Below are positions 17,622-27,640 of a stretch of 64,000 nt of DNA, one piece after another. Origin of the DNA: Fluviirhizobium alvei (GTDB lineage: Bacteria > Pseudomonadota > Alphaproteobacteria > Rhizobiales > Rhizobiaceae); assembly GCF_030551875.1 (NCBI RefSeq), contig NZ_JAUOZU010000008.1, forward strand, positions 124,001 to 188,000, given 5' to 3'. Below the pieces are notes generated by a model that ran no database searches, was not told the origin of the DNA, and saw nothing but the letters and a program-made list of their open reading frames with translations. Each line of letters begins with the position of its first letter. Position 1 is the stretch's first letter. The position numbers and the translations under genes are program-made.

Positions 17622-18896
17622 ATGGCACGCATCGTTATGAAATTCGGCGGCACTTCGGTCGCCAATCTTGAACGCATTCATAATGTCGCGCGCCACGTGA
17701 AACGTGAAGTCGATGCCGGCCACGAAGTCGCGGTCGTCGTCTCGGCCATGTCGGGCAAGACCAACGAACTCGTCGCCTGGGTTCAGGACACGCCGAAGGC
17801 GAATGGTTCCGAGAGCCCGTTCTACGATGCGCGCGAATATGATGCGGTAGTGGCATCGGGCGAACAGGTGACCTCCGGACTGCTGGCGATCGCGCTGCAA
17901 TCGATGGGCATCAATGCCCGCTCTTGGCAGGGCTGGCAGATCCCGATCCGTACCGACAATGCCCATGGCGCTGCCCGTATCATGGAAATCGACGGGTCAG
18001 ACATCATCCGCCGCATGGGTGAGGGTCAGGTGGCCGTGGTCGCCGGTTTCCAGGGTCTCGGGCCGGACAATCGCATTGCAACGCTCGGTCGTGGCGGTTC
18101 CGATACCTCGGCCGTGGCGATCGCTGCCGCGGTGAAGGCCGATCGCTGCGATATCTATACCGATGTCGATGGCGTCTATACGACCGATCCGCGCATCGAG
18201 CCGAAGGCACGCCGCCTCAAGAAGGTTGTGTTCGAGGAAATGCTCGAAATGGCCTCGCTTGGCTCCAAGGTTCTGCAGGTTCGTTCGGTGGAACTCGCCA
18301 TGGTGCACAAGGTGCGCACCTTCGTTCGTTCGTCATTCGAGGATCCCGATGCGCCGGGCATGGGCGACCTCTTGAACCCGCCCGGTACATTGATTTGTGA
18401 TGAGGAAGAAATCGTGGAACAGGAAGTCGTAACCGGCATCGCCTTCGCCAAGGATGAGGCGCAGATCTCTCTTCGCCGTGTGGCGGACCGCCCTGGTGTT
18501 TCGGCAGCCATTTTCGGGCCGCTGGCGGCCTCCCACATCAATGTCGACATGATCGTGCAGAACATCTCCGAAGATGGTTCGCGCACCGACATGACATTTA
18601 CGGTTCCATCGGGCGATCTCGACAAGGCACTCAAGGTGCTGGAAGGCGAAAAGCAGACCGTCGGCTTTGACGTGATCCAGTCCGAATCGGGTCTGGTGAA
18701 GGTTTCCGTCATCGGTATCGGCATGCGCAGCCATGCCGGCGTTGCGGCAACCGCCTTCTCGGCACTGGCTGGCAAGGGCATCAACATCAAGGCGATCACG
18801 ACATCTGAAATCAAGATTTCTATTTTGATCGATGGTGCCTATGGAGAACTGGCAGTTCGCACTTTGCATTCCGCCTACGGACTGGATAAGAAATAA
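17622..18896 (+). CDS. lysC: Aspartate kinase
   Basis: First step of the aspartate family: ATP-dependent phosphorylation of aspartate, leading to lysine, threonine and methionine. 424 residues starting MARIVMKFGGTSV, where KFGGTS (7-12) is the kinase motif. TLGRGGSDTSAVAIAAA and YTDVDGVYTTDPR are the other kinase signatures. The C-terminal 150 residues hold two ACT domains (VADRPGVSAAIFGPLA, GIGMRSHAGVAATAFSAL) for feedback by lysine and/or threonine. Isolated gene with its own 185-base leader. Confidence 0.97.
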   Translation: MARIVMKFGGTSVANLERIHNVARHVKREVDAGHEVAVVVSAMSGKTNELVAWVQDTPKANGSESPFYDAREYDAVVASGEQVTSGLLAIALQSMGINARSWQGWQIPIRTDNAHGAARIMEIDGSDIIRRMGEGQVAVVAGFQGLGPDNRIATLGRGGSDTSAVAIAAAVKADRCDIYTDVDGVYTTDPRIEPKARRLKKVVFEEMLEMASLGSKVLQVRSVELAMVHKVRTFVRSSFEDPDAPGMGDLLNPPGTLICDEEEIVEQEVVTGIAFAKDEAQISLRRVADRPGVSAAIFGPLAASHINVDMIVQNISEDGSRTDMTFTVPSGDLDKALKVLEGEKQTVGFDVIQSESGLVKVSVIGIGMRSHAGVAATAFSALAGKGINIKAITTSEIKISILIDGAYGELAVRTLHSAYGLDKK

Positions 18897-18987
18897 TCAT
18901 TGCCCGGAGGGGCTGGCGGCCCGGTGATTCTCTGACGATTCTGCGGACGCTCTTCTTTCGGGATAGGTTTGTCGAAAGGGCGCCGAA

Positions 18988-21258
18988 GTGGTGAGAGACA
19001 TTGCTGCCGGACCGCGCATTCTCCTGCGGCGGCTCAGAGAACTCTCGGCCGAGCCGCTGGAACCACAAGAGCGGCTGGACCGGATCGTCGGTCAGATTGC
19101 GCGCAACATGGTTGCCGAGGTCTGCTCGGTCTACGTGTTGCGTGCCGACGGTGTTCTCGAGCTGTATGCCACCGAGGGTCTGAACAAGGAATCGGTCCAC
19201 TTCGCCCAACTGAAGATGGGCGAAGGTCTCGTCGGTACCATTGCGGCTTCCGCGCAGCCTCTCAATCTTTCCGACGCCCAGAGCCATCCGGCCTTCGCTT
19301 ACCTGCCTGAAACCGGCGAAGAACTGTTTCATTCCTTCCTGGGCGTGCCGATCCTTCGCGCTGGTCGCGCGCTCGGCGTTCTCGTCGTGCAGAACCGAGC
19401 CCAGCGCCACTATTCTGACGACGAGCTCGAGGCGCTCGAAACCGTTGCCATGCTGCTTGCCGAGATGGTGGCTTCGGGCGAACTCAAGAAACTCACCAAA
19501 CCGGGCCAGGAACTCGATCTTTCGCGACCGGTGACGATCTCCGGCGAGCCCTATGGCGATGGGATCGGGCTCGGTTATGTCGTGCTGCATGATCCGCGCG
19601 TGGTCGTGACCAACCTGCTCAATGACGATGCCGATCTCGAACTTAACCGTCTCGGCGAGGCGCTCGGCTCCCTTCGCATCCATATCGATGACATGCTCTC
19701 GCGCCGCGAAGTGTCGATGGAAGGCGAGCATCGCGCGGTGCTCGAGGCCTATCGCATGTTCGCCCACGATCGTGGCTGGGTGCGCAAGCTCGAGGAAGCG
19801 ATCCGCAACGGTCTGACCGCAGAAGCGGCGGTGGAACGCGTACAAAGCGAAACCCGCGCCCGCATGATGCGTCTGACCGATCCCTATCTGCGGGAGCGGA
19901 TGCATGATTTCGACGATCTCGCCAACCGGCTTCTGCGCCAGCTGGCCGGATATGGTGCCCATGCGGCAGGCGATGGCTTTCCTGCAGACGCCATCGTGAT
20001 TGCGCGTGCGATGGGTGCGGCAGAACTGCTCGATTATCCGCGTGCCAACCTGCGCGGCCTCGTGCTCGAGGAAGGCGCCGTGACCAGTCATGTGGTGATC
20101 GTCGCCAAGGCGATGGGCATCCCGGTGGTCGGGCAGGCGGAAAGTGCCGTTTCGCTGGCGGAAAAGGGCGATGCCATCATCATCGATGGCGATGACGGCA
20201 AAGTGCATCTGCGGCCCGCCCAGGATGTTCAGAAGGCCTATGAGGAAAAGGCTCGCTTCCGCGCGCGCCGGCAGGAGCAGTTCCGTGCCCTGCGCTCGGT
20301 CGAGCCGGTGACCCGCGACGGACGCCGCATCAGCCTCAACATGAATGCCGGCCTGCTCGTCGATCTGCCGCAGCTTTCCGAAGCGGGCGCCGAGGGCATC
20401 GGCCTGTTCCGCACCGAACTGCAATTCATGATCGCCTCGACCATGCCGAAGGGTGAGGAGCAGGAAGCCTTCTACCGCAGTGTCATGAAGCAGGCTGGTG
20501 GACGGCCCGTAACCTTCCGGACGCTCGACATCGGCTCGGACAAGGTCGTTCCCTATTTCCAGGCGATCAAGGAAGAGAATCCGGCCCTTGGCTGGCGGGC
20601 AATCCGCCTGGCGCTCGACCGGCCGGGCTTGCTGCGCACGCAGCTGCGGGCACTGCTCAAGGCCTGCGCCGGCACCGAATTGAAGATCATGATCCCGATG
20701 GTCACCGAGGTTTCGGAACTCCGGCAGGTGCGCGCCCTTTTAACCAAAGAGGTTCAGCATCTTTCCAAGTTCGGGCATTCCCTGCCCAATAAGCTGCAGT
20801 TCGGCGCCATGCTGGAAGTGCCGTCACTGATGTGGCAGCTCGACGAATTGATGGAGGAAACGGATTTCGTTTCGGTCGGGTCCAACGATCTGTTCCAGTT
20901 CGCAATGGCGGTGGATCGCGGCAATGCGCGGGTGTCTGATCGGTTCGATATTCTTGGACGCCCGTTCCTGCGCATCCTGCGCGATATTGTTCGCGCAGGC
21001 GAAAGGGCAGGAACGCCGGTGACATTGTGCGGCGAAATGGCGGGCAAGCCACTGTCGGCAATGGCGCTTCTCGGCCTCGGTTTCCGGTCCGTATCGATGT
21101 CGCCAGCCTCGATCGGTCCGGTCAAGGCGATGCTGCTCGGGCTCGACACCGGTGTGCTGCGCCAGGTGATGGACGAGGCGCTTGATGATACGGTGTCGCA
21201 GGTTCCGATGCGGGAAATCCTCAATCGTTTCGCCGAAACGCACAATATCCCGCTCTGA
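18988..21258 (+). CDS. ptsP: Phosphoenolpyruvate-protein phosphotransferase PtsP (EI-Ntr)
   Basis: Enzyme I of the nitrogen-related phosphotransferase system, which passes phosphate from PEP to NPr (PtsO) and on to EIIA-Ntr. 756 residues. An N-terminal GAF domain (about 20-165) distinguishes it from PtsI. The phosphohistidine motif is [17 protein letters not shown] at about residue 366. The C-terminal PEP-binding TIM barrel has [28 protein letters not shown] and TLCGEMAG. Start is GTG at 18988 or 18991; the second gives the family start (V/M)[14 protein letters not shown] lies upstream. Followed by prfA after 14 bases. Confidence 0.95.
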   Translation: MVRDIAAGPRILLRRLRELSAEPLEPQERLDRIVGQIARNMVAEVCSVYVLRADGVLELYATEGLNKESVHFAQLKMGEGLVGTIAASAQPLNLSDAQSHPAFAYLPETGEELFHSFLGVPILRAGRALGVLVVQNRAQRHYSDDELEALETVAMLLAEMVASGELKKLTKPGQELDLSRPVTISGEPYGDGIGLGYVVLHDPRVVVTNLLNDDADLELNRLGEALGSLRIHIDDMLSRREVSMEGEHRAVLEAYRMFAHDRGWVRKLEEAIRNGLTAEAAVERVQSETRARMMRLTDPYLRERMHDFDDLANRLLRQLAGYGAHAAGDGFPADAIVIARAMGAAELLDYPRANLRGLVLEEGAVTSHVVIVAKAMGIPVVGQAESAVSLAEKGDAIIIDGDDGKVHLRPAQDVQKAYEEKARFRARRQEQFRALRSVEPVTRDGRRISLNMNAGLLVDLPQLSEAGAEGIGLFRTELQFMIASTMPKGEEQEAFYRSVMKQAGGRPVTFRTLDIGSDKVVPYFQAIKEENPALGWRAIRLALDRPGLLRTQLRALLKACAGTELKIMIPMVTEVSELRQVRALLTKEVQHLSKFGHSLPNKLQFGAMLEVPSLMWQLDELMEETDFVSVGSNDLFQFAMAVDRGNARVSDRFDILGRPFLRILRDIVRAGERAGTPVTLCGEMAGKPLSAMALLGLGFRSVSMSPASIGPVKAMLLGLDTGVLRQVMDEALDDTVSQVPMREILNRFAETHNIPL

Positions 21259-21272
21259 TACGGACACTCATC

Positions 21273-22358
21273 TTGGCCAAGCTTCCCATTGAAAAGATGC
21301 GCGAACTCGAACGCCGTTACGGCGAGGTCGAGGCGCGCATGTCCGAAGGACCGGCGGCGGACGTCTATGTTCGCCTGGCTGCAGAATATGCCGAGTTGCA
21401 GCCGGTCGTGACCAAGATACGCGATCTGGCGCGGGCGCAAAGTGATCTCGAAGGCCTGCGCTTGCTTCTGGCCGACAGCACAACCGACAAGGAAATGCGG
21501 GATCTGGCCGCGCTTGAGATCCCGGAGCTCGAGGAACGGATCGAAGCGCTGGAGCAGGATATGCTGATCCTGCTGCTGCCAAAGGATGCTGCCGACGAAA
21601 AGAGCGCCATTCTGGAAATTCGCGCCGGCACCGGCGGCAACGAAGCTGCCCTGTTCGCTGGCGATCTTTTCCGCATGTATGAGAGGTTTGCCTCCAAGCA
21701 TGGCTGGAAAGTCGAGATCCTGTCCGAAAGCGAAGGCGAGGCGGGCGGTTACAAGGAAATTGTCGCCAATGTCACCGGACGTGGCGTCTTTTCCAAGCTC
21801 AAGTTCGAATCGGGCGTTCATCGGGTCCAGCGCGTGCCGGCAACCGAAGCCTCGGGACGCATTCATACATCGGCTGCCACCGTCGCCGTCCTGCCGGAAG
21901 CCGAAGAGATCGACATCGACATCCGCCCCGAGGATATCCGCATTGATACGATGCGCGCTTCCGGCGCCGGCGGGCAGCATGTCAACACAACCGACTCGGC
22001 CGTTCGCATCACCCATCTGCCGACCGGGCTGGTTGTCACCTCTTCAGAGAAGAGCCAGCACCAGAACCGCGCCAAGGCAATGGCGGTGTTGCGGGCCCGG
22101 CTTTACGACATCGAGCGGCAGAAGGCGGAAAGCTCCCGCTCTGCCGATCGCAGGAGCCAGGTCGGCTCGGGCGACCGGTCCGAGCGCATTCGCACCTATA
22201 ACTTTCCGCAGGGCCGGCTCACCGATCACCGGATCAATCTGACGCTCTATTCGCTTGATCGCATCATCGAAGGTGAGCTCGATGAGGTGGTCAATGCGCT
22301 GATTGCCGACCACCAGGCTGCCGAGCTCGCGCGTCTGGCTGAAGACGGTGCCCTGTGA
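21273..22358 (+). CDS. prfA: Peptide chain release factor 1
   Basis: Recognises UAA and UAG and triggers peptide release. 361 residues from a TTG at 21273 ([12 protein letters not shown]), which matches the usual family start; the next ATG is at 21297. The catalytic GGQ is at residues 233-235 in [16 protein letters not shown], and the codon-recognition PAT tripeptide is at 189-191. The gene lies 14 bases after ptsP and overlaps prmC by 4 bases, so its product is made together with the enzyme that methylates the GGQ glutamine. Confidence 0.97.
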   Translation: MAKLPIEKMRELERRYGEVEARMSEGPAADVYVRLAAEYAELQPVVTKIRDLARAQSDLEGLRLLLADSTTDKEMRDLAALEIPELEERIEALEQDMLILLLPKDAADEKSAILEIRAGTGGNEAALFAGDLFRMYERFASKHGWKVEILSESEGEAGGYKEIVANVTGRGVFSKLKFESGVHRVQRVPATEASGRIHTSAATVAVLPEAEEIDIDIRPEDIRIDTMRASGAGGQHVNTTDSAVRITHLPTGLVVTSSEKSQHQNRAKAMAVLRARLYDIERQKAESSRSADRRSQVGSGDRSERIRTYNFPQGRLTDHRINLTLYSLDRIIEGELDEVVNALIADHQAAELARLAEDGAL

Positions 22359-23221
22359 CCAAGACGGTTGGCGCAGTCCTGGTCTCTGTCCGGGATGCTC
22401 TTCGCAAGGGCGGCATCGAAGACCCCGCGGCCGAAGCGCGCATTCTCGTTGGTGGATTGCTGGGGCTTGATCGCACCGGGCTTCTGACACGCGACGGTGA
22501 TTTCCTGTCGGAAGAGGATGAGGAGCGGATCAAAGCTGCGGTCGACCGGCGCCTGCAGGGTGAGCCGCCCCACCGCATTCTCGGTATGCGCAGCTTTTTC
22601 GGTCTCGATCTGACGCTCAACCCCCATACGCTCGAACCGCGTCCCGATACCGAGATTCTGGTCGAAACGGTTCTGGACATTCTGGCGGAACGGCGGAAGG
22701 AGCCGCTTTCGGTGCTTGATCTTGGTACGGGAACGGGCGCAATCTGCCTTGCTTTGCTGTCTACCCTGCCAGCCGCCCGCGGAACCGGCGTCGATTTGGC
22801 GGCAGGAGCGCTCGACGCTGCGCGACGCAATGCCGTTACGAATGGGTTGGGGGACCGTTTCGAGACCGTTGAAAGCAACTGGTTTGACCATGTCTCGGGT
22901 CGGTTCGACGTCATCGTCTCCAACCCGCCCTACATTGCCACCGCGATCATCGCGTCTCTCGATCGCGAGGTGCGCGAGCATGATCCGCTTCTTGCTCTCG
23001 ATGGCGGTCCGGACGGGCTCGATGCCTACCGGATCCTGGCGACAGATGCGGCAGAGCATCTGGCGCCCGGTGGGCTTCTTGCGGTGGAAATCGGTTATGA
23101 CCAGAATGCTGCGGTCAAAGCGCTTTTTGAGAAAAATGGCTGGATCTTTCGTGTTGAACGCAAGGATTTCGGTGGAAATGACCGTGTTCTTGTCTTCGAG
23201 CGCCCAATGGATAAGCAATAG
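22355..23221 (+). CDS. prmC: Release factor glutamine methyltransferase
   Basis: Methylates the glutamine of the GGQ motif in release factors, using S-adenosylmethionine. 288 residues from a GTG at 22355 that overlaps the prfA stop (GTGA). SAM motif I is [10 protein letters not shown] (121-130), and the substrate-binding NPPY is at 190-193. The N-terminal helical domain (1-75) for release-factor recognition is present. Operon partner of prfA. Confidence 0.96.
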   Translation: MTKTVGAVLVSVRDALRKGGIEDPAAEARILVGGLLGLDRTGLLTRDGDFLSEEDEERIKAAVDRRLQGEPPHRILGMRSFFGLDLTLNPHTLEPRPDTEILVETVLDILAERRKEPLSVLDLGTGTGAICLALLSTLPAARGTGVDLAAGALDAARRNAVTNGLGDRFETVESNWFDHVSGRFDVIVSNPPYIATAIIASLDREVREHDPLLALDGGPDGLDAYRILATDAAEHLAPGGLLAVEIGYDQNAAVKALFEKNGWIFRVERKDFGGNDRVLVFERPMDKQ

Positions 23222-23531
23222 CGGCATTTTTCTTTGCATGTGGCAAGAAAGCTCTTGGAATCCCCAGCAAAGCAGTCTAGTTTCCGAGGCAAGCACCGGG
23301 CGACAGACACCGAATTGAGTAGATTCGCGATTAACCTGTCGGGCTTTTTGATTTCTCAAGACAAATCGCCGGTTTTAACAGCCCTGGTGCAGGACTCTGG
23401 ATTTTTGGATTTGATCCGGGATCAGCGGTGTCCGGCAACGAGTGTGCCGGGATTCGGTGTGTGCCGAAGCCCGGCTCGATGAGGACTCTGGCCGCCGGGT
23501 AAGGGATCGGTCGTTTTCGGGTGAATGTTTA
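23222..23531 (+). other. 310-base leader upstream of the DUF4167 gene with competing hairpins
   Basis: No convincing gene. The last 100 bases can form two overlapping stems. CCGGCA (23432-23437) pairs with TGCCGG (23445-23450). Alternatively GCCGGGATTCGG (23446-23457) pairs with CCGAAGCCCGGC (23464-23475), a 12-bp stem with one mismatch and a 6-base loop. The shared arm makes them mutually exclusive. AGGACTCTGG occurs twice, at 23391 and 23482. A regulatory leader RNA is possible, but no known riboswitch class is recognised. Confidence 0.4.
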
Positions 23532-24200
23532 ATGAGGTCTGGACAACAGAAGCAGCGCAGCCGCGGACGCAGCAGCAACGGCGGTGGCAGCAATCCCAAC
23601 AACAATAACAATAATAACCAGCGCAAGGGCCAGAATCCGCTTACACGGACCTATGACAGCTCAGGCCCGGACGTGAAGATTCGCGGAACCGCGCAAACCA
23701 TTGCTGAAAAATACATGGCACTTGCTCGTGATGCCACCAGCTCTGGTGACCGCGTCATGGCAGAGAATTATCTGCAGCATGCCGAACATTACAACCGGAT
23801 CATTGCCGCTGCACAGGCGATGTATCAGGAGCGTTATCAGCGCGATGATCGCAACGAGCCCAACGATCGCAATGACTACAATGATCGTCAGGATCAGGTC
23901 GATCGCGACGAGGACGAACAGGAAACGATCGCTCAGCCAATGGTCGCGCAGATTGCGCCGCAGCCTGAGGTTCCGCAGCCCGTCATCGATTCCTCGACAC
24001 CGCAGCCGGTGATCGAAGGTACGCCGGTGGAAGTGCAGCTTGAGCAGGAAACTGCGTCTGGCGACGCTGGCGAACAGGGCAAGGCATCGTCGCGTCGCCG
24101 CAGTTCCGGCCGGTCGCGTCGTCCGCCGCGCAAATCCGGTGACAGTGCTGAGGCTTCTGTGTCCGAATCTGCAGCGCCTGCCGAAGAGCCGGCTGAATAG
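23532..24200 (+). CDS. DUF4167 domain protein with basic, low-complexity ends
   Basis: 222 residues from the ATG at 23532. The conserved DUF4167 core spans about 48-105 (DVKIRGTAQTIAEKYMALARDA, then AENYLQHAEHYNRIIAA). The N-terminus is Arg/Ser/Gly-rich and has a run of seven Asn residues. The C-terminus is acidic, then very basic (RRRSSGRSRRPPRKS), which suggests nucleic-acid contact, though this is not shown. The family is widespread in Rhizobiales with no assigned function. Preceded by a structured 310-base leader and closed by a strong terminator. Confidence 0.82.
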   Translation: MRSGQQKQRSRGRSSNGGGSNPNNNNNNNQRKGQNPLTRTYDSSGPDVKIRGTAQTIAEKYMALARDATSSGDRVMAENYLQHAEHYNRIIAAAQAMYQERYQRDDRNEPNDRNDYNDRQDQVDRDEDEQETIAQPMVAQIAPQPEVPQPVIDSSTPQPVIEGTPVEVQLEQETASGDAGEQGKASSRRRSSGRSRRPPRKSGDSAEASVSESAAPAEEPAE

Positions 24201-24219
24201 GCGCTACGCGATAAGAATG

Positions 24220-24255
24220 AAAAAACCCTCGAAGCGAAAGTTTCGAGGGTTTTTT
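24220..24255. terminator. Strong bidirectional Rho-independent terminator
   Basis: An A-tract plus CCCTCGAA (24226-24233) pairs with TTCGAGGG (24242-24249) plus a T-tract (24250-24255), 8-base loop. The A- and T-tracts make it work in both directions, ending the DUF4167 gene and the leftward cheW/receptor pair. Confidence 0.9.
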
Positions 24256-24280
24256 ATTGGCTTTTATTTCGTTTTCAAGC

Positions 24281-24754
24281 TCAGGCAGCCAGGGCTTCCT
24301 GGTCCTGGAACATCTTTGCAAGATTGAGAAAGCAGATCATGCCGTTCTCGCGAGCAATGATACCTTCCGTGAAGGATTTATCGAACGATGTCGTGATTTC
24401 CGGAGCCGGCTGAACTTCGATACTCTTGATCGTGAGAATGTCGGAGACGCGATCGACCAGCATGCCGATGATCATGTTCTTGACTTCGGTGACGACGATG
24501 GCGGAACGCTCGTTGGCAGCGGTTCCAGGCATGCCGAGCTTGTAGGCGAGATCGATGATCGGGATCACCGTGCCGCGCAGGTTCATTACCCCGACGACTT
24601 CTTTCGGAGAGTGCGGGATTGGGGTGGACGGCGCCCAACCGCGGATCTCACGGATCGTGGTGGTCCGGACGCAGAATTCCTGGTCATGCAAGCGAAACGC
24701 GATGATCTCGATCGTATCCGTCTCGAAAATGGCGGTTGAGGTGGGGGCTGTCAT
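24281..24754 (-). CDS. cheW: Chemotaxis coupling protein CheW
   Basis: 157 residues from the ATG at 24754. It links chemoreceptors to the kinase CheA. The CheW fold is visible: IIAFRLHDQEFCVRTTTIREI, then VVGVMNLRGTVIPIIDLAYKLG, then the MIIGMLVDRVSDIL segment. It starts 1 base after the stop of the upstream chemoreceptor, so the two are coupled and probably act together. No CheA, CheR, CheB or CheY gene is in the window, so it must feed into a kinase encoded elsewhere. Confidence 0.93.
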   Translation of the reverse strand: MTAPTSTAIFETDTIEIIAFRLHDQEFCVRTTTIREIRGWAPSTPIPHSPKEVVGVMNLRGTVIPIIDLAYKLGMPGTAANERSAIVVTEVKNMIIGMLVDRVSDILTIKSIEVQPAPEITTSFDKSFTEGIIARENGMICFLNLAKMFQDQEALAA

Positions 24755-24755
24755 C

Positions 24756-26552
24756 TCAAAACTCTTCCCAGTTGTCGGCGCTCGGCGCTGTTGCAGCATT
24801 GCCCCGCGAGACCAATGCCCTTGCAGTGTTCTTCATCAGTTTTGGCGCCGGTGACGCGGCCGGCCGGGATACGCTCTGCATTGCCACCACCGGCTTCTGA
24901 ACCGCTGCGCCCGTCTTGAAGGTCGCGAGCAAACGATTCAGGCTTTCCGCCTCACTGGCTAGGCCGTGGCTGGCGGCGGTCGATTGTTCGACCATGGCGG
25001 CATTCTGCTGGGTGCCCTGATCCATGGTTATCACTGCTTGGTTAATTTCTTTTAAACCGCCGGCCTGTTCACGCGCGCTCTCGACGATGGCAGAGACATT
25101 GATATCGATTTCCTGCACCTGAGAGACGATCCGCTCAAGCGAAGTGCCAGTCTTGGCGACGAGCTCGACACCGACTTTCACCTGTTCGGCAGAGGTATTG
25201 ATCAGCGATTTGATCTGTTTGGCGGCGCCCGCCGAGCGTTGGGCCAGTTCCCGCACTTCCTGCGCGACGACGGCAAAACCCTTGCCAGCTTCGCCGGCTC
25301 GTGCCGCTTCAACACCAGCATTCAGAGCCAGCAGATTGGTCTGGAAGGCGATTTCGTCGATCACGCCGATGATATTGGAGATTTCGTGCGAGGATTGTTC
25401 GATCGCGCCCATGGCGGATATGGCCGACTTCACGACCATGCCGGATTGTTCGGCGCCATCCTTGGTTCGCGCCACGAGCTGGCCCGCCTCCTCGGCACGG
25501 CGGCTTGAATCGGCCACCGTCGTCGTGATCTCTTCCAATGCTGCGGCTGTTTCCTCCACCGAGGCTGCCTGTTGCTCCGTTCTCTTGGAAAGGTCGTCTG
25601 AGGCCGTCCGCACCTCGGCAGCACCAGCGGCGATTGCGCGAGCATTTTCCGCAACACTTTGCATGGCGGCGCGCAGCTTGTCGATGGATTCGTTGAAATC
25701 GTTCCGGAGTTGCTCGAGATTATCCGGGAACGGGGTCGTGATCCGCTGCTCGAGATTGCCGTGGGCGAGTTCCGTCAGGCCGGTCGCAAGGCTCTTGACG
25801 GCCATGACACGCGCGGTGACATCGGTTGCAAATTTGACGACCTTGAAGACGCGGCCCATCGGATCGAAAATCGGATTGTAGCTGGCCTGAATATAGACTT
25901 CCTTGCCACCTTTGCCGATGCGCAGAAATTCGTCGGCCTTGAACTGGCCGCTGGCCAGATCTTTCCAGAACTGGCGATATTGCTCCGATGCGATCATTTT
26001 CTGATCGCAGAACATCGAGTGATGTTTGCCCACGATTTCAGAGAGCTGATAGCCCATGACATCGAGGAAGTTCTTGTTGGCGGTCTGGATCGTTCCGTCG
26101 AGCGAAAATTCGATCACCGCCTGAGCGCGTGAGAGAGCATCGATCTTGCCGGCATCTTCGGCGGACTTCATCTTCTGGGCGGTTATATCGGTGGCGATCT
26201 TCACCACCTTAAAAGGCTTGTTGCCTGAAAATACAGGATTATAGGATGCTTCGATCCAGACTTCGCGACCGTCCTTGCCAATGCGCCGATACTGGTTGCG
26301 ATCGAATTTGCCATCGCGGAGGCGCGCCCAGAATTCGGCATAGCTTGGACTTGCCACGTCTGCGGGATCAACAAAGATCCGGTGATGCTTGCCAATAATC
26401 TCCTCGCGCCTGTAACCGAGCGCATTGCAAAAGTTTTCATTCGCATTGAGGATCTGACCGTCCAGATTAAATTCTATTATTGCATTTGATTTATCCAGGG
26501 CCGCAATGATAGCGGCGGCATTCTTGTTCCCAGACCACGAAAATGCGACCAT
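24756..26552 (-). CDS. Soluble methyl-accepting chemotaxis protein with two PAS domains
   Basis: 598 residues from the ATG at 26552, preceded by GGAGGGA; an ATG 24 bases upstream is less well placed. There are no membrane segments. Two similar PAS domains lie at about 10-130 and 135-250, each with [10 protein letters not shown] or [10 protein letters not shown] and a PxF...VVKIATDIT end, resembling BdlA-type receptors that may bind haem or flavin. A short HAMP-like linker leads to a signalling domain with the conserved hairpin tip [48 protein letters not shown] split across its two arms. The C-terminus NWEEF is a CheR/CheB tethering pentapeptide. Coupled to cheW. Confidence 0.93.
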   Translation of the reverse strand: MVAFSWSGNKNAAAIIAALDKSNAIIEFNLDGQILNANENFCNALGYRREEIIGKHHRIFVDPADVASPSYAEFWARLRDGKFDRNQYRRIGKDGREVWIEASYNPVFSGNKPFKVVKIATDITAQKMKSAEDAGKIDALSRAQAVIEFSLDGTIQTANKNFLDVMGYQLSEIVGKHHSMFCDQKMIASEQYRQFWKDLASGQFKADEFLRIGKGGKEVYIQASYNPIFDPMGRVFKVVKFATDVTARVMAVKSLATGLTELAHGNLEQRITTPFPDNLEQLRNDFNESIDKLRAAMQSVAENARAIAAGAAEVRTASDDLSKRTEQQAASVEETAAALEEITTTVADSSRRAEEAGQLVARTKDGAEQSGMVVKSAISAMGAIEQSSHEISNIIGVIDEIAFQTNLLALNAGVEAARAGEAGKGFAVVAQEVRELAQRSAGAAKQIKSLINTSAEQVKVGVELVAKTGTSLERIVSQVQEIDINVSAIVESAREQAGGLKEINQAVITMDQGTQQNAAMVEQSTAASHGLASEAESLNRLLATFKTGAAVQKPVVAMQSVSRPAASPAPKLMKNTARALVSRGNAATAPSADNWEEF

Positions 26553-26990
26553 TTCAATCCCTCCGGAATTTTTCAATTATCAGGAAATACAAAAGATAAG
26601 CTTGTTATTCGCTTCTCTACGCGCCTCAACTCAGGTATGACTTTTTTGAACAAGCTCTGAAGTTCCCCCGAAAGAAACTACTCGATAAAAATACTGCGTT
26701 AGTATTAACGAACGGTTTAATAACTTGTCGATCCGGATAAATTGCGAAAATGGAGCTTGAAAATTGAAATATTGCCAGATATCTGCGAAAGTTCGATTTT
26801 TGGTTGTCTGGTTTCAGTGTTGAAATGCCAAGTTAAGGTCATGAGGTGAGATCTGCATGCCTCCCCGATCGCCGTCTTCTTTGTCGCGGATGCGCAATTG
26901 ATACCTGGTGCTTGGATTCAGGTTCGCGTCGCCCCGCAAATCGACAATGCAGACATTTCCTTCGGGCCGACTTTGTTCTAAAGCCTGCGC
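26553..26990. other. 438-base gap between the PAS receptor and thiN
   Basis: AT-rich near the receptor start, then GC-rich toward thiN. No supported gene. CGTTAGTATTAACG (26697-26710) is a 5-bp inverted repeat, followed by TTTAATAAC, giving a cluster of TTAA elements. No TPP riboswitch consensus (CTGAGA with an ACCTGAT-type arm) is seen before thiN. Confidence 0.45.
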
Positions 26991-27638
26991 ATGACCTCAT
27001 TCGTGATCCTGCTCGGTGGCCATTTGAGCCGCACCGACCGACTGATTTCGCAGCTGGATGGAGCCCGTTTCATCGCTGCGGATGGCGGCATTCGTCATGC
27101 CGACCTGCTCGGTGTTACACCCGAACTCTGGGTGGGCGATTTCGATTCCGCCGATCAAACTTTGCTCGATCGCTATTCTTCCGTTCCGCGACAGGTCTAT
27201 CCGGCCGAGAAAGCGCTGACGGATGGCGAGATCGCCATCGAGGCCGCCCGCCGCGAAGCGGGGGCAGATCGGTTGATCCTGGCAGGTGCCATGGGCGGTG
27301 CAAGGACCGATCATGGTTTGGCGCATCTGGTTCATGCCTTGAGCCTGGCCCGATCCGGCATGCCGATCTTCTTGACCTCCGGTGACGAAGAGGCTTACCC
27401 CCTGCTGCCTGGACTGATGAGCCTCGATTTACCGGATCGCTCGTTGCTCTCGATCATCGGATTTGACGATCTCGAAGGACTGACGATCGAGAATGTCCGC
27501 TATCCGCTGACGAACTTCAGCCTGCCTTTCGGATCATCGCGCACCATTTCGAACGTCGCTCGAGGAACCGTTCGGTTCCGTCTTGGATCCGGACGCGCGA
27601 TCATCCTTGCCAGACCCTATGATTTTTCAGGAGTGTGA
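26991..27638 (+). CDS. thiN: Thiamine diphosphokinase
   Basis: Transfers pyrophosphate from ATP to thiamine to make thiamine diphosphate. 215 residues. The N-terminal domain carries FIAADGGIRHADLLG and ELWVGDFDS, and ATP/thiamine residues sit in the DGEIAIEAARREAGADRLILAGAMGGARTDH region, also seen as separate motifs DGEIAIE and GARTDHGLAHL. Alphaproteobacterial enzymes are of this COG1564 type. Its TGA lies just before the ABC-F start, so the two are probably cotranscribed. Confidence 0.9.
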   Translation: MTSFVILLGGHLSRTDRLISQLDGARFIAADGGIRHADLLGVTPELWVGDFDSADQTLLDRYSSVPRQVYPAEKALTDGEIAIEAARREAGADRLILAGAMGGARTDHGLAHLVHALSLARSGMPIFLTSGDEEAYPLLPGLMSLDLPDRSLLSIIGFDDLEGLTIENVRYPLTNFSLPFGSSRTISNVARGTVRFRLGSGRAIILARPYDFSGV

Positions 27639-27640
27639 CC

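Noticed and set aside
18820-22016. Long minus-strand frames opposite ptsP and prfA
   Set aside because: Shadows of high-GC genes; the plus-strand products are complete, motif-bearing proteins.
23590-23625. AAC/AAT microsatellite as a phase-variation tract
   Set aside because: It encodes an Asn run in frame within DUF4167; length changes by triplets would not switch the gene off.
26750-26990. TPP riboswitch before thiN
   Set aside because: The conserved CTGAGA and the second thiamine-sensing arm are absent.
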